Origin: an uncultured Bacteroidia bacterium
Lineage (GTDB): Bacteria > Bacteroidota > Bacteroidia > Bacteroidales > Prolixibacteraceae
NCBI GenBank assembly: GCA_903904515.1
Contig: CAIVCR010000034.1
Span: 1-40,847 of the forward strand
Length of the DNA: 40,847 nt
Direction of reading: 5' to 3'
Position numbers and translations under genes: made by a program. The stretch's first letter is position 1. Each line of letters opens with the position of its first letter. The notes below the pieces were generated by a model. It saw nothing but the letters and a program-made list of their open reading frames with translations. It ran no database searches and was not told the origin of the DNA. Positions 7,355 through 14,647 of this stretch are shown in pieces.

Positions 7355-9055
7355 TTACTTAATGGGGTCAATAAATTTTGTTTGAAAATCTTCCCAAATT
7401 TCTGGTCCCATTTCAGCAAGAATACCGTCCCGCAGAACTCCTCCATCCTGCAATACCAATATAAACGCCGGTACATGTATTCTGACTGCAGATGCGAAGA
7501 ACTCCTTCAATCTGGTATATTCCGATTTTAACCAGTTGGTGTATTTTTCTGCCATATTCATGAATTGAATCTCCAGCGACCAGTTGGCAGGTTCTACTAT
7601 ATACACCCACCCATCCGTAAAGGGGGCAGAATTCAATAAGCCTGATTGGGAAAGCAGATTTTTGTTTTGTGAAGTAATTATTCCGGTTACAGGCGAATAG
7701 ATGTTCAGTTGTTTCCCTTTTTGAATAATTGTAACAAGATGTTCCCCTTTTTTAATCTTATCTCCGCTATTTTTCATTTCAACCCGTGTAATGGGACCAG
7801 TTACATGCTGCAGAAAGTCATCGATTCCTAATTTTACCGTACCATCTTTTTTCATAAATGCCCAGGTATGTGTTTTATCAAAGTATAGTCCTTTGGGGAC
7901 AACAACCTCTGCCTGATCAATGACCTTCTGTAAGTTAAGCAGTGGGGCTGAGCTGGCCCGGTTTCTTATTCTCACCGGACGTGTTACAATTTCCAATACT
8001 ACAACGGTGATACCAATTGCAAGGATGATCAAAAATTTAACCATTAACGGAGTATTCGTTTCAGGAGCAGTCGTGGTTGCGAAAACTGCCGGTTCATTGA
8101 TTTTGGCAAGTTGGGATTGTCTTTCATTGGAAACCAGGTCGCTAAAGCCTTTGGAAGTTAAATACTGTTGCCCGTCGATCAATACCCAATTCAGGAATGA
8201 TAATTCAGCTTTATTTTGTGGTTTCGTTGATGAAACAGAATATATTTTGCCGGAGAGAGCCATTGGATATCTTCCAATCCAGACTCCGCGGGAGAACTCC
8301 TGAACATTGTTGTAAATAGACTCTGAAAAATCAATTTTCCCGTTTCCGTTTTTATCGATTGGTACCAGGGTGAGTTGCGCTGTAATGGACTGGTTATTCT
8401 GATCGGCCATCCCTGTTAACCTGCAGAAACCAATTCCGTACGGGTCATTTTGAATTGCAGTCAATAGCTCTTTCTCGCTGTTCATCTGAATGCCTTTGTT
8501 TTTTAGCTCTTTCAGATTTGTGAAATTTGCTATACCTGAATTTATTGCAGGGTCGTTTAGAAAATAGAGGTGAACGGGATGGTTGGCTTTGTTGGAGATA
8601 TTTCCCAATAATTCTTCCCAATTATTAATTTCAGTTTTGGCCAGAAGTCGGGCAAATTGGGCGGAGGTTATCCCCTTATGGTAGATTTCGTCTTTAAACG
8701 GATTAGTCTGATTCATAACCGGGACAATTACATTACGACCAACAACCATATTCCAGATCGACTGATTTTTTAGTGCCGGGTAAGATTCGTCCGTAATAAA
8801 CCCCATAGCTGAAGTTGTTTTTAGCAGATTCGGAATTTCCGCATCTGTAGTTATAATCAATTGCATTTTCAATTGTGGATTTAATTTGCTGTATTCCTCC
8901 ACCCATTGAGCAGTCAGCGGATATAAATCCGGTGACGTGAACACATTCATTGAACCTGTCCGGGAATCGGCTGTGACTGTTCCCAATTCTTTGCTATTGA
9001 CTAAATTGTAGCTTAACAGCAAAATACCAATAATTAAAATGACCCTGGTTTTCAT
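7355..9055 (-). CDS. Periplasmic binding-protein domain fused to membrane helix and GcvH-like domain
   Basis: From the ATG at 9055 (signal peptide MKTRVILIIGILLLSYNLVNS) the protein has 566 residues; the frame continues to 9139 but that extension lacks a signal peptide. Residues about 30-320 resemble the PstS-like phosphate-binding fold and contain a calcium-loop-like stretch (DKNGNGKIDFSE, about 234-245). A membrane helix follows (about 338-357), then a GcvH-like domain (about 388-492) beginning 'DKTHTWAFMKKDG' and containing 'GKQLNIYSPVTG'. As in its paralogue at 4445-5167, the lysine is one residue out of register with the lipoylated lysine of true H proteins. The C-terminal 250 residues correspond to that whole paralogue, so one arose from the other by duplication and fusion. 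It is the first gene of the redox operon. Ligand and function are unknown. Confidence 0.85.
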   Translation of the reverse strand: MKTRVILIIGILLLSYNLVNSKELGTVTADSRTGSMNVFTSPDLYPLTAQWVEEYSKLNPQLKMQLIITTDAEIPNLLKTTSAMGFITDESYPALKNQSIWNMVVGRNVIVPVMNQTNPFKDEIYHKGITSAQFARLLAKTEINNWEELLGNISNKANHPVHLYFLNDPAINSGIANFTNLKELKNKGIQMNSEKELLTAIQNDPYGIGFCRLTGMADQNNQSITAQLTLVPIDKNGNGKIDFSESIYNNVQEFSRGVWIGRYPMALSGKIYSVSSTKPQNKAELSFLNWVLIDGQQYLTSKGFSDLVSNERQSQLAKINEPAVFATTTAPETNTPLMVKFLIILAIGITVVVLEIVTRPVRIRNRASSAPLLNLQKVIDQAEVVVPKGLYFDKTHTWAFMKKDGTVKLGIDDFLQHVTGPITRVEMKNSGDKIKKGEHLVTIIQKGKQLNIYSPVTGIITSQNKNLLSQSGLLNSAPFTDGWVYIVEPANWSLEIQFMNMAEKYTNWLKSEYTRLKEFFASAVRIHVPAFILVLQDGGVLRDGILAEMGPEIWEDFQTKFIDPIK

Positions 9056-9243
9056 GATTTTTCCTTTTTTAAATACTAAAGAGAGGTATTCAATTATGAT
9101 GCCAGACTCTAAAAAGCAATTTAATCGACAGTATATCAACCATATACGATGTTGCCTGATGCGTTTATATACAATGGAAGTGTTGAGAAAATCAACAGTG
9201 ATTTATCAAATAGCATTTAAGAGTCAGATATATAGGCAGATAG

Positions 9244-9272
9244 AACAGGTGTATAGAAACTATACACCTGTT
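9244..9272. promoter_or_regulatory. Perfect 13-bp inverted repeat, candidate operator or enhancer site
   Basis: AACAGGTGTATAG, loop AAA, CTATACACCTGTT: the two 13-base arms match without mismatch. It lies 189 bp upstream of the first ATG of the redox operon, a distance usual for upstream activating sequences of sigma-54 regulators, one of which is encoded in this region. No run of T follows on either strand, which argues against a terminator. The link to the regulator is an inference. Confidence 0.5.
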
Positions 9273-9458
9273 GAATTAATCATCATAATCTGCATTTCTC
9301 ATCGGTATTCCTCTTTGGAAACATGATTAGTCAACGTAATTAGTACAATTTCAAAGTTTTTTTTTGTTTTACAGCTTTTCAGTAGCTGATATGGCTATTA
9401 GCGCGAAAAGTCAAATGATTTTATAACTTTCAATCCAAACGGACAGAGTTAACACAGA

Positions 9459-9499
9459 TAACCCGGAAAAGCGCTCTTTAAAGTTGCTTATCCGGGTTA
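9459..9499. terminator. Large hairpin downstream of the SGNH hydrolase gene
   Basis: TAACCCGGAAAAGC (9459-9472) pairs with GCTTATCCGGGTTA (9486-9499) with one mismatch and a 13-base loop. It lies 44 bp after the stop of the SGNH hydrolase on the minus strand and is a probable 3'-end structure. There is no convincing T run on the minus-strand exit side, so it may be a processing or stabilising stem rather than an intrinsic terminator. Confidence 0.45.
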
Positions 9500-9542
9500 C
9501 ATTTAACCTTCTCAAGTAAGAAGGAAACAAGAAATGAGATGA

Positions 9543-10340
9543 TTAGTCCTCTTTTTTCTTTTTCCCTTTTTTACGCAAACCTGTTGACTTAAGCCACCCT
9601 TTAGCCATGAGGTCTGCACCAGGCAACCCCGGATGGATTCCGTCAGGAGCCCAGTAACGGTCAGGGGCCCTTTTTATACCCTTGTCGTACATGGTCTGAA
9701 AGGGGACATATACTGCATTAAACTCAACGGCTAATTGTTTTGTTGCTTTCCGGTACTCGTCAAACATCGGGTACCACTGTTCTGGTTTAATAGCTCCACC
9801 ACCCTTGAGAGTATAAGGCTCACAAATAATTAATTGTACTCCCGGAAGTTTTTGTTTGGTATAGTTTAACAGCTCCCTGTAATCGGTTGTGAATTTTTCG
9901 AGCGTCCCTTTATATCCGCCATCCAGGGTATGCCAGTAATCGTTTACCCCGATCAGGATGCTTACCACGTCCGGATTTAATGCGATACAATCCTCATCCC
10001 ATCTTTCACGCAATTGGTAAACTTTATTACCGCTCACTCCACGATTGAATATTTTTAATTTTTTTTCTGCAAATTTTTCAAGGAGCTGACCAGCAGCAAA
10101 AAAGGCATATCCATGGCCGATCGCTTCAGTATTATTGGGTTCTGAGTTTTTTCTGTCTCTGCCTGCGTCGGTAATAGAGTCTCCCTGGAACAAGATCACG
10201 GCATTCTCTTTTAATATGATGGGGTGTCTTTCAGTTGCAGGTTTTTTCTTAATGGCTCCATTGGCCATTGTTGGAATCAGCAATGCTCCGGCACCCGTAA
10301 CTGCTGCCGCTTTTAAAAAGTCTCTTCTTGTATTTTTCAT
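9543..10340 (-). CDS. SGNH/GDSL-family hydrolase, Tat-exported
   Basis: A 265-residue esterase-type protein. The leader has a twin-arginine motif (RRDFLK) and ends near residue 29. The SGNH blocks are all present: block I 'FQGDSITD' with nucleophile S55, block II glycine in 'GVSGNK' (101-106), block III 'GVND' with N133, and block V 'DGIHP' with D233 and H236. These enzymes remove acyl groups from carbohydrates or lipids; in carbohydrate clusters they are often acetylesterases. The C-terminus is very lysine-rich (RKKGKKKKED). It lies alone between two intergenic gaps of 487 and 140 bp and next to other sugar enzymes, so a carbohydrate esterase role is likely but the substrate cannot be named. 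Confidence 0.9.
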   Translation of the reverse strand: MKNTRRDFLKAAAVTGAGALLIPTMANGAIKKKPATERHPIILKENAVILFQGDSITDAGRDRKNSEPNNTEAIGHGYAFFAAGQLLEKFAEKKLKIFNRGVSGNKVYQLRERWDEDCIALNPDVVSILIGVNDYWHTLDGGYKGTLEKFTTDYRELLNYTKQKLPGVQLIICEPYTLKGGGAIKPEQWYPMFDEYRKATKQLAVEFNAVYVPFQTMYDKGIKRAPDRYWAPDGIHPGLPGADLMAKGWLKSTGLRKKGKKKKED

Positions 10341-10480
10341 TTTCTGATTGATTTGCGTCCTATTTTAATCCACTAATTCCTCGTTATTTTTGTTTTGCAA
10401 TTTGCAACTTTAATTTTACAATTTAAATTCTTCAGTTAATTTTTACAGCACATTGGGATTAACCCTCTGTTTCACTTTAC

Positions 10481-11710
10481 TCAACGATCAAAATCGGGAA
10501 TATCGAGGTATTCTCCCCCTTTAAGTGCAGACTGATGCCCAATAATCCCGGGAGCTGTATAGGCAATCGCTTCGTAGACATTCACTTTTGGCTGACGGTT
10601 GTTAATCAGCGCATCAATAAACTCATGAGTGATGAAGGAATGTGACCCATCGTGTCCTGAGTTATGCCGTAATGGTTCAGGCAGCAGATCGGTCTCCCAC
10701 CAATTGCGTTGTGGATAGGATTCAGTAATATTTACTTTGTGCTGGAAACCGGCATCATCCTTTCCTGTGCCATCTGCCTCCCTGACTATCGTATGATCTT
10801 TTCCCTCCTCTGTTGCTGAAAAGAAGGACATCTTATCTCCTCTCCATTCAGCACGCTCGGTACTTCGGAGCGCTCCTTTCCAGTTTACCTCTACCCTGAA
10901 GGGTTTGTCTTTGTTGGTTTTAAAGAATGCGGTCTCGTTCCAGAACGGGTTATTATACGGATTGTTTTGCAGTAGCGGACTTTTGTCTCCCCAGCCGAGG
11001 CCACTCACTTTTGTAAGCCTTTCTCCGGTCACAGAAATTAAAAACGCAGTGCAGTGCGTTGGGTAGAGAAGAGGAGGGAGGCCATGACGCCAGGTGGGTT
11101 TCCCCTCCTCGAACCAAAGAGTCTCCAATCCGGGATGATTGTATTCGGCAGCTGCACTGAACATTTCACCAAATAATCCTTCATTGTAAAACTTCCTCAC
11201 TGAGATTGTATTTTGTCTGAAATAGCTGGTTTCCGCCATCATATAAGTGAGACCTGTAGTTCTCACAGTATCTCTTAACAAGTAGCATTCTTCAATCGTC
11301 ATCGCTGCAGGGACCGCGCAAAGTACATGCTTACCGGCCTTTAAGGTCATAACCACATGTCGCACATGATCGGGTGCGGGAGTGGCGATAAATACTGCGT
11401 CAATCTTTGGGTCGAGAATAAGTTTTTCAAGTGATTCATAACTTTTTGAACAGCTGTAAACTTTCATAAGGTTTTCACGTCTGTCATGTCGTAAGTCACT
11501 GACTGCCTCCACAATGCATTCGGAATGTTCGTGAAACTGAAATCCTGCCCCGAAGCGGCCACCCACAATTCCTATCCGGATTTTGCGTGAGTTCATCTGC
11601 CCGGCGGCAAAAGATAAATTTGGAACAACTGTTAATGAGGCAATGCCGAGTCCGACATTCCCAATAAATTTGCGTCTGCCTGTAAATGAATGGGATTTTA
11701 TTTTCTTCAT
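10481..11710 (-). CDS. Gfo/Idh/MocA-family oxidoreductase-like protein lacking the EKP motif
   Basis: A 409-residue protein with a Tat-like leader (GRRKFIG, hydrophobic to about 36) and an N-terminal Rossmann fold: 'RIGIVGGRFGAG' (about 45-56) for the dinucleotide, then 'DAVFIATPAPDHV' and 'AGKHVLC'. In ordinary members 'GKHVLCEKP' carries the catalytic lysine; here it is 'GKHVLCAVPAA' (127-136), so the Glu and Lys are gone. The C-terminal half (residues about 160-400) is the usual substrate-binding sheet with a secreted-subfamily look (YNHPGLETLWFEEGKPTW). It may bind a sugar and NAD without acting as a standard dehydrogenase, or use another residue; some exported family members are glycosidases. 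A -7-like box lies about 57 nt upstream of the ATG. Confidence 0.88.
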   Translation of the reverse strand: MKKIKSHSFTGRRKFIGNVGLGIASLTVVPNLSFAAGQMNSRKIRIGIVGGRFGAGFQFHEHSECIVEAVSDLRHDRRENLMKVYSCSKSYESLEKLILDPKIDAVFIATPAPDHVRHVVMTLKAGKHVLCAVPAAMTIEECYLLRDTVRTTGLTYMMAETSYFRQNTISVRKFYNEGLFGEMFSAAAEYNHPGLETLWFEEGKPTWRHGLPPLLYPTHCTAFLISVTGERLTKVSGLGWGDKSPLLQNNPYNNPFWNETAFFKTNKDKPFRVEVNWKGALRSTERAEWRGDKMSFFSATEEGKDHTIVREADGTGKDDAGFQHKVNITESYPQRNWWETDLLPEPLRHNSGHDGSHSFITHEFIDALINNRQPKVNVYEAIAYTAPGIIGHQSALKGGEYLDIPDFDR

Positions 11711-11766
11711 TAGTCTGATTTGTTAACGATGTATCCTTTAAATTGATTTCTAATCACGCACCAGAG

Positions 11767-11774
11767 CAAATATA
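11767..11774 (-). promoter_or_regulatory. Possible -7 box of the Gfo/Idh-like gene
   Basis: The minus strand reads TATATTTG, matching TAnnTTTG, 56 nt upstream of the ATG at 11710. The -33 region about 19 nt upstream is only T-rich (TTTT), so the call is tentative. Confidence 0.35.
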
Positions 11775-12013
11775 CACGAATTCAAGCTTCAAGAAAAATA
11801 TCAGATGAATTAGTCAGTATTTGGCACAAAAATAAGGTTCAAGCGCCGGGTTTCAAGTAAATTAGGCTATTTTTATAAGGTTAACTTTTTGATAATGTCT
11901 GAGTAATAAAATAATTCATTGTTGTGTATTTTTAATTGTCAGTTCTCAGAATGGAACTTCTTAACCTTGATCCCATTGCGTGATTTATGTTATTCGATAA
12001 CAAGGATGGAGCA

Positions 12014-12050
12014 CTGATGACACAGATTGAACAGATGGACACGGATTAAA
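12014..12050. repeat. Solo arm of a dispersed 'ACACAGAT' intergenic repeat
   Basis: GATGACACAGATTGAACAGA followed by TGGACACGGATTAAAA resembles one arm of the palindromic repeat at 34587-34678. Related short stretches also occur at about 9449-9461. Such degenerate repeats are common between genes in Bacteroidota. Confidence 0.5.
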
Positions 12051-12085
12051 AGCAAATTAGTAATCAAATGCATTATCCGTCAGAG

Positions 12086-12116
12086 AAGGAGTGGTAAATA
12101 AACCACATTGCTCCTT
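12086..12116 (+). promoter_or_regulatory. Imperfect hairpin in the region upstream of deoC
   Basis: AAGGAGTGGT pairs with ACCA and CTCCTT across a short interruption (inner stem GTGGT/ACCAC, outer stem AAGGAG/CTCCTT). It ends 52 bp before the deoC ATG and could be a leader structure or an operator. No clear promoter was recognised. Confidence 0.3.
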
Positions 12117-12168
12117 AATAGTATTAATCAAAGATTTTTAAAACATTAATAATCAATATAATACCAAA

Positions 12169-12885
12169 ATGACAAAAATATACGAACTTGCAAAAATGAT
12201 TGACCACTCAATCCTTCATCCTAAAATGACTGATGCAGATTTAATCCGGGAGTGTGGTATTGCAAAAAAGTACGATGTGGCCTCGGTTTGTGTAAAACCT
12301 TATATGGTGAAACAGGCAAAAGAATTGCTTAAAGGAACAGATGTTTTTGTAGGTTGTGTAATTGGTTTTCCTGCCGGAAATTCAACCATTGCGGTTAAAG
12401 TCTTCGAAGCCGAAACCGCCTGCCAGGATGGTGCCGTTGAAATTGATATGGTAATCAATATTGGTAAAGCACTTCAGGGTGATTGGTTGTATATCGGGGA
12501 AGAGATCAAAGCTTTAACAGATGCGACTCATCGTTTTGGAGCTATCGTTAAGGTGATTTTTGAGACGGATTATATTTCTAATAATACGGATATTATAAAA
12601 TTGTGTGAGATCTGCACCGAAGTTGGATCCGATTATGTCAAAACATCATCCGGTTTTGGTTTTGTAAAGGGAGCCGATGGAAAATATGATTATACCGGTG
12701 CTACAATTCCACATCTGAAACTGATGCGGCTTTATTCCGGACCAGCAGTAAAAGTAAAGGCGGCCGGCGGTGTTCGTACATTAGATCAGTTAATTGCGGT
12801 TAAAGAGGCAGGTTGTTCCCGATGTGGAGCGACAGCCACCATTACAATGCTGGAAGAGGCAATCCTCCGTTTTGGGAATGAATAG
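12169..12885 (+). CDS. deoC: Deoxyribose-phosphate aldolase
   Basis: A 238-residue cytoplasmic TIM-barrel aldolase that splits 2-deoxy-D-ribose 5-phosphate into acetaldehyde and glyceraldehyde 3-phosphate in deoxynucleoside catabolism. Class I catalytic features are in place: the Schiff-base lysine in 'DYVKTSSGFG' (K158), the second lysine in 'VKVKAAGGVRT' (K197) and the aspartate in 'EIDMVIN' (D93). Usual length is 210-260 residues. It is one of only two clear plus-strand genes here, convergent with the GH5 gene, with 43 bp between the stops and no hairpin there. No other deo genes lie beside it, so it is probably a single-gene transcript. Confidence 0.97.
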   Translation: MTKIYELAKMIDHSILHPKMTDADLIRECGIAKKYDVASVCVKPYMVKQAKELLKGTDVFVGCVIGFPAGNSTIAVKVFEAETACQDGAVEIDMVINIGKALQGDWLYIGEEIKALTDATHRFGAIVKVIFETDYISNNTDIIKLCEICTEVGSDYVKTSSGFGFVKGADGKYDYTGATIPHLKLMRLYSGPAVKVKAAGGVRTLDQLIAVKEAGCSRCGATATITMLEEAILRFGNE

Positions 12886-12928
12886 CAGTAAATTGGTTAA
12901 ACAAAGAGAATAATAATCCCTTTCTACC

Positions 12929-14095
12929 TCAATACTTCTGTAACAAGGTAAGCATTTTGCGGTCAAGCTTATGTCCGTGCCACTCTTCATATTCAATATC
13001 CTTGCGTCCTGAATCCAAAATGCCAAAGTCACCCCTGAAGTTCCACAATGCATATCCAATTCCTTGTTGAGTGAGAATATCCAAAACATCGCCAAACCAG
13101 GCGAGGAATACCTCATGCGGAGTTTCACGCCAGCACCCGCATTCCCCGCAGTGAACACCTACACCCTTCTTAACCAGTTCAATCCATGGAGCATAGAATT
13201 TTTCGAGTGATTCCCGGCCGAAGTATTTATTGTCAATTGTTCCGGGCCAGACCGGCATCGGGGCGGTATCCGGATTTTTGTATACCCATGGTGCCCGGTA
13301 GTGGGAGATATAGTGTGGGAAATAACCCCTGCAACTCTGGGCAATATCAAGATCGGCGATTTCCGAAATTGCAGATGAACCAACATCGTTACCATCTGCC
13401 ACGACTATTCTGGAGGGATTATATTTTCTTATCGCTTCGGATGTCTCTTTGGCCACCTTTCTGTAGATATCACCCGGAACAGTGTCCCTACTTCCAAACT
13501 GATCATTCATGTTTTCGCGCATACTTGGCTCATTAACAAGATCAAAACTAACCTGTTCACGTGAAAAGTCTTTGAGTCTTTTTGCCCACATTTCCCAATG
13601 AAATTTAAATGCCTGTTGAGCTGCCTCATCCTTCCATAGATTATAAGGTTCATTAAATCCTGCATTTACGCAATAACCGGGAGCCCTGTGCAAATCAAGG
13701 CTTACATGCAATTTATATTTATTGGCAAGTTCAATAAGTTGTACAATTTCATCGACTATTTTCCAGTCAATAGTTAACACATCTTCCGGAGTAACATTTT
13801 TTGTCCGATCAAATTTAATGTACCTGGGATAGGCCATGGGTATTCGGACGAAATCAAAACCCCATTCTGACATCCATTTAAAATCATCCTCGGTTGTTGA
13901 GAATGACGATTTTTCATTCTTGGAAATCGGTGAAAAGTAGTCCAGCAGATTAAAACCGCGCCAGCGCGGGAGTGTGTTTAAGACCCTGGTTTGTGTAACT
14001 GAAGCCATGGACAGTTTTCCTGAAATTCCAATGACGGTTGCAGCCATGCCGGCTGTTTTTAAAAATGAACGTCGGTCAATCTTTATAGTTTTCAT
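12929..14095 (-). CDS. Glycoside hydrolase family 5-type endoglycanase, Tat-exported
   Basis: A 388-residue secreted glycosidase. The leader carries RRSFLK and ends near residue 31. The (beta/alpha)8 domain shows GH5 marks: 'WGFDFVRIPM' (strand 2), 'HVSLDLHRAPG' (strand 3), 'DLVNEP' with acid/base E189, and 'GVHCGECGCW' with nucleophile E318, then 'GYALWNFRGDFG' at the end. All catalytic residues are kept. GH5 enzymes cut beta-glucans, mannans or related chains; the subfamily cannot be told from sequence alone. It follows the decayed beta-helix gene (31 bp apart) and lies downstream of the SusC/SusD genes, so it is the main degradative enzyme of this part of the locus. Confidence 0.92.
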   Translation of the reverse strand: MKTIKIDRRSFLKTAGMAATVIGISGKLSMASVTQTRVLNTLPRWRGFNLLDYFSPISKNEKSSFSTTEDDFKWMSEWGFDFVRIPMAYPRYIKFDRTKNVTPEDVLTIDWKIVDEIVQLIELANKYKLHVSLDLHRAPGYCVNAGFNEPYNLWKDEAAQQAFKFHWEMWAKRLKDFSREQVSFDLVNEPSMRENMNDQFGSRDTVPGDIYRKVAKETSEAIRKYNPSRIVVADGNDVGSSAISEIADLDIAQSCRGYFPHYISHYRAPWVYKNPDTAPMPVWPGTIDNKYFGRESLEKFYAPWIELVKKGVGVHCGECGCWRETPHEVFLAWFGDVLDILTQQGIGYALWNFRGDFGILDSGRKDIEYEEWHGHKLDRKMLTLLQKY

Positions 14096-14125
14096 TGGAT
14101 TTGATTATTTAATGTTCGTTCTAAA

Positions 14126-14548
14126 TTATTCTATCGTGAACTCTTTTGTGTTTTGAAGTCTTATTTTTGCATTTTCGATGGCATTGCCCCAAATTGAATT
14201 CCAGAACACGCAGTTTTGAATCCGGATGTTGTCTGTCGGCTGATCGGCAGGGTAATCTCCACCTGATTTTATTGCCACACAGTCGTCCTTGGTATGTGCG
14301 AAAACACCATCGACCACCAGATTGGTGCAGCGAAAAATATCAATCCCATCGTCGCTTCCACTGACTATTTTAATATCATTTATCTTTACATTGTTGCAAT
14401 GGGAAAGCGCCACTTGCCAGGTTGTTCCGTTATGCAAATTGATCCCTTCGATCGAAATATTTTCGCAATCTGTCAGGCTGATAAATCGGTTGTTGTTTCC
14501 TTTGGTTGTTTTATTGAATACCAAAAGGAGGAATAAAATAGATTTCAT
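14126..14548 (-). pseudogene. Fragment of a right-handed beta-helix (GH28-type) glycosidase
   Basis: About 140 residues, starting at ATG 14548 with a signal-peptide-like start (MKSILFLLLVFN) that runs straight into the middle of a beta-helix. Visible coils are 'DCENISIEGINLHN', 'HCNNVKINDIKIVSGSDDG', 'CTNLVVDGVFAHTKDDCVAI' and 'NIRIQNCVFWN'. The 'DDG' and 'TKDDCVAIKSGG' segments match the active-site coils of polygalacturonase-like enzymes, where aspartates are catalytic. Whole enzymes of this type have 400 or more residues, so both ends are missing, with probable internal deletions at each junction. The frame extends to 14590, but that would begin inside the terminator hairpin. It may still be translated, but I regard it as decayed. 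Confidence 0.7.
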
Positions 14549-14577
14549 AATTCGGATATTTTCAAGAGGAAGTAGTA

Positions 14578-14606
14578 AAAACGCCATCAAAATTTGATGG
14601 CGTTTT
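14578..14606 (-). terminator. Rho-independent terminator after SusD
   Basis: AAAACGCCATCAAA (14578-14591), one central A, TTTGATGGCGTTTT (14593-14606): perfect 14-base arms. It lies 42 bp after the SusD stop on the minus strand and exits into five T. It separates the SusC/SusD transcript from the beta-helix fragment and the GH5 gene, and could work in both directions. Confidence 0.85.
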
Positions 14607-14647
14607 ATTAGTACCTGTTTTTTTACAATGAGATATGAGCTTGGTTG

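Larger units (their letters stand above)
9056..9542. other. Regulatory intergenic region upstream of the redox operon
   Basis: This gap of about 490 bp separates the redox operon from the SGNH hydrolase. It contains a perfect palindrome (9244-9272), smaller inverted repeats (GTATAT/ATATAC at 9131-9147; TGTTGA/TCAACA at 9181-9197) and a large hairpin (9459-9499). I searched the minus strand for the sigma-54 pattern GG-N10-GC and saw no good match, and saw no TAnnTTTG box. A 95-codon plus-strand frame crosses the palindromes and resembles nothing. Confidence 0.5.
11711..12168. other. Divergent intergenic region between the Gfo/Idh-like gene and deoC
   Basis: About 460 bp. It holds a -7-like box for the minus-strand gene (11767-11774), a short palindrome TGTTAT-TCG-ATAACA (11988-12002), a solo arm of a dispersed repeat (12014-12050) and a hairpin upstream of deoC (12086-12116). 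No open frame of interest was found. Confidence 0.5.

Noticed and set aside
4445..9055. Glycine cleavage system genes
   Set aside because: The H-like domains are membrane-anchored, lack the lysine in register and have no P, T or L protein genes nearby.
9056..9243. Sigma-54 (-24/-12) promoter for the redox operon
   Set aside because: I searched the minus strand for GG-N10-GC with TGGCAC-like surroundings and found no acceptable match.
9039..9326. 95-codon plus-strand frame upstream of the redox operon
   Set aside because: It crosses the palindrome and the 5' end of the binding-protein gene, and its composition resembles no protein family.
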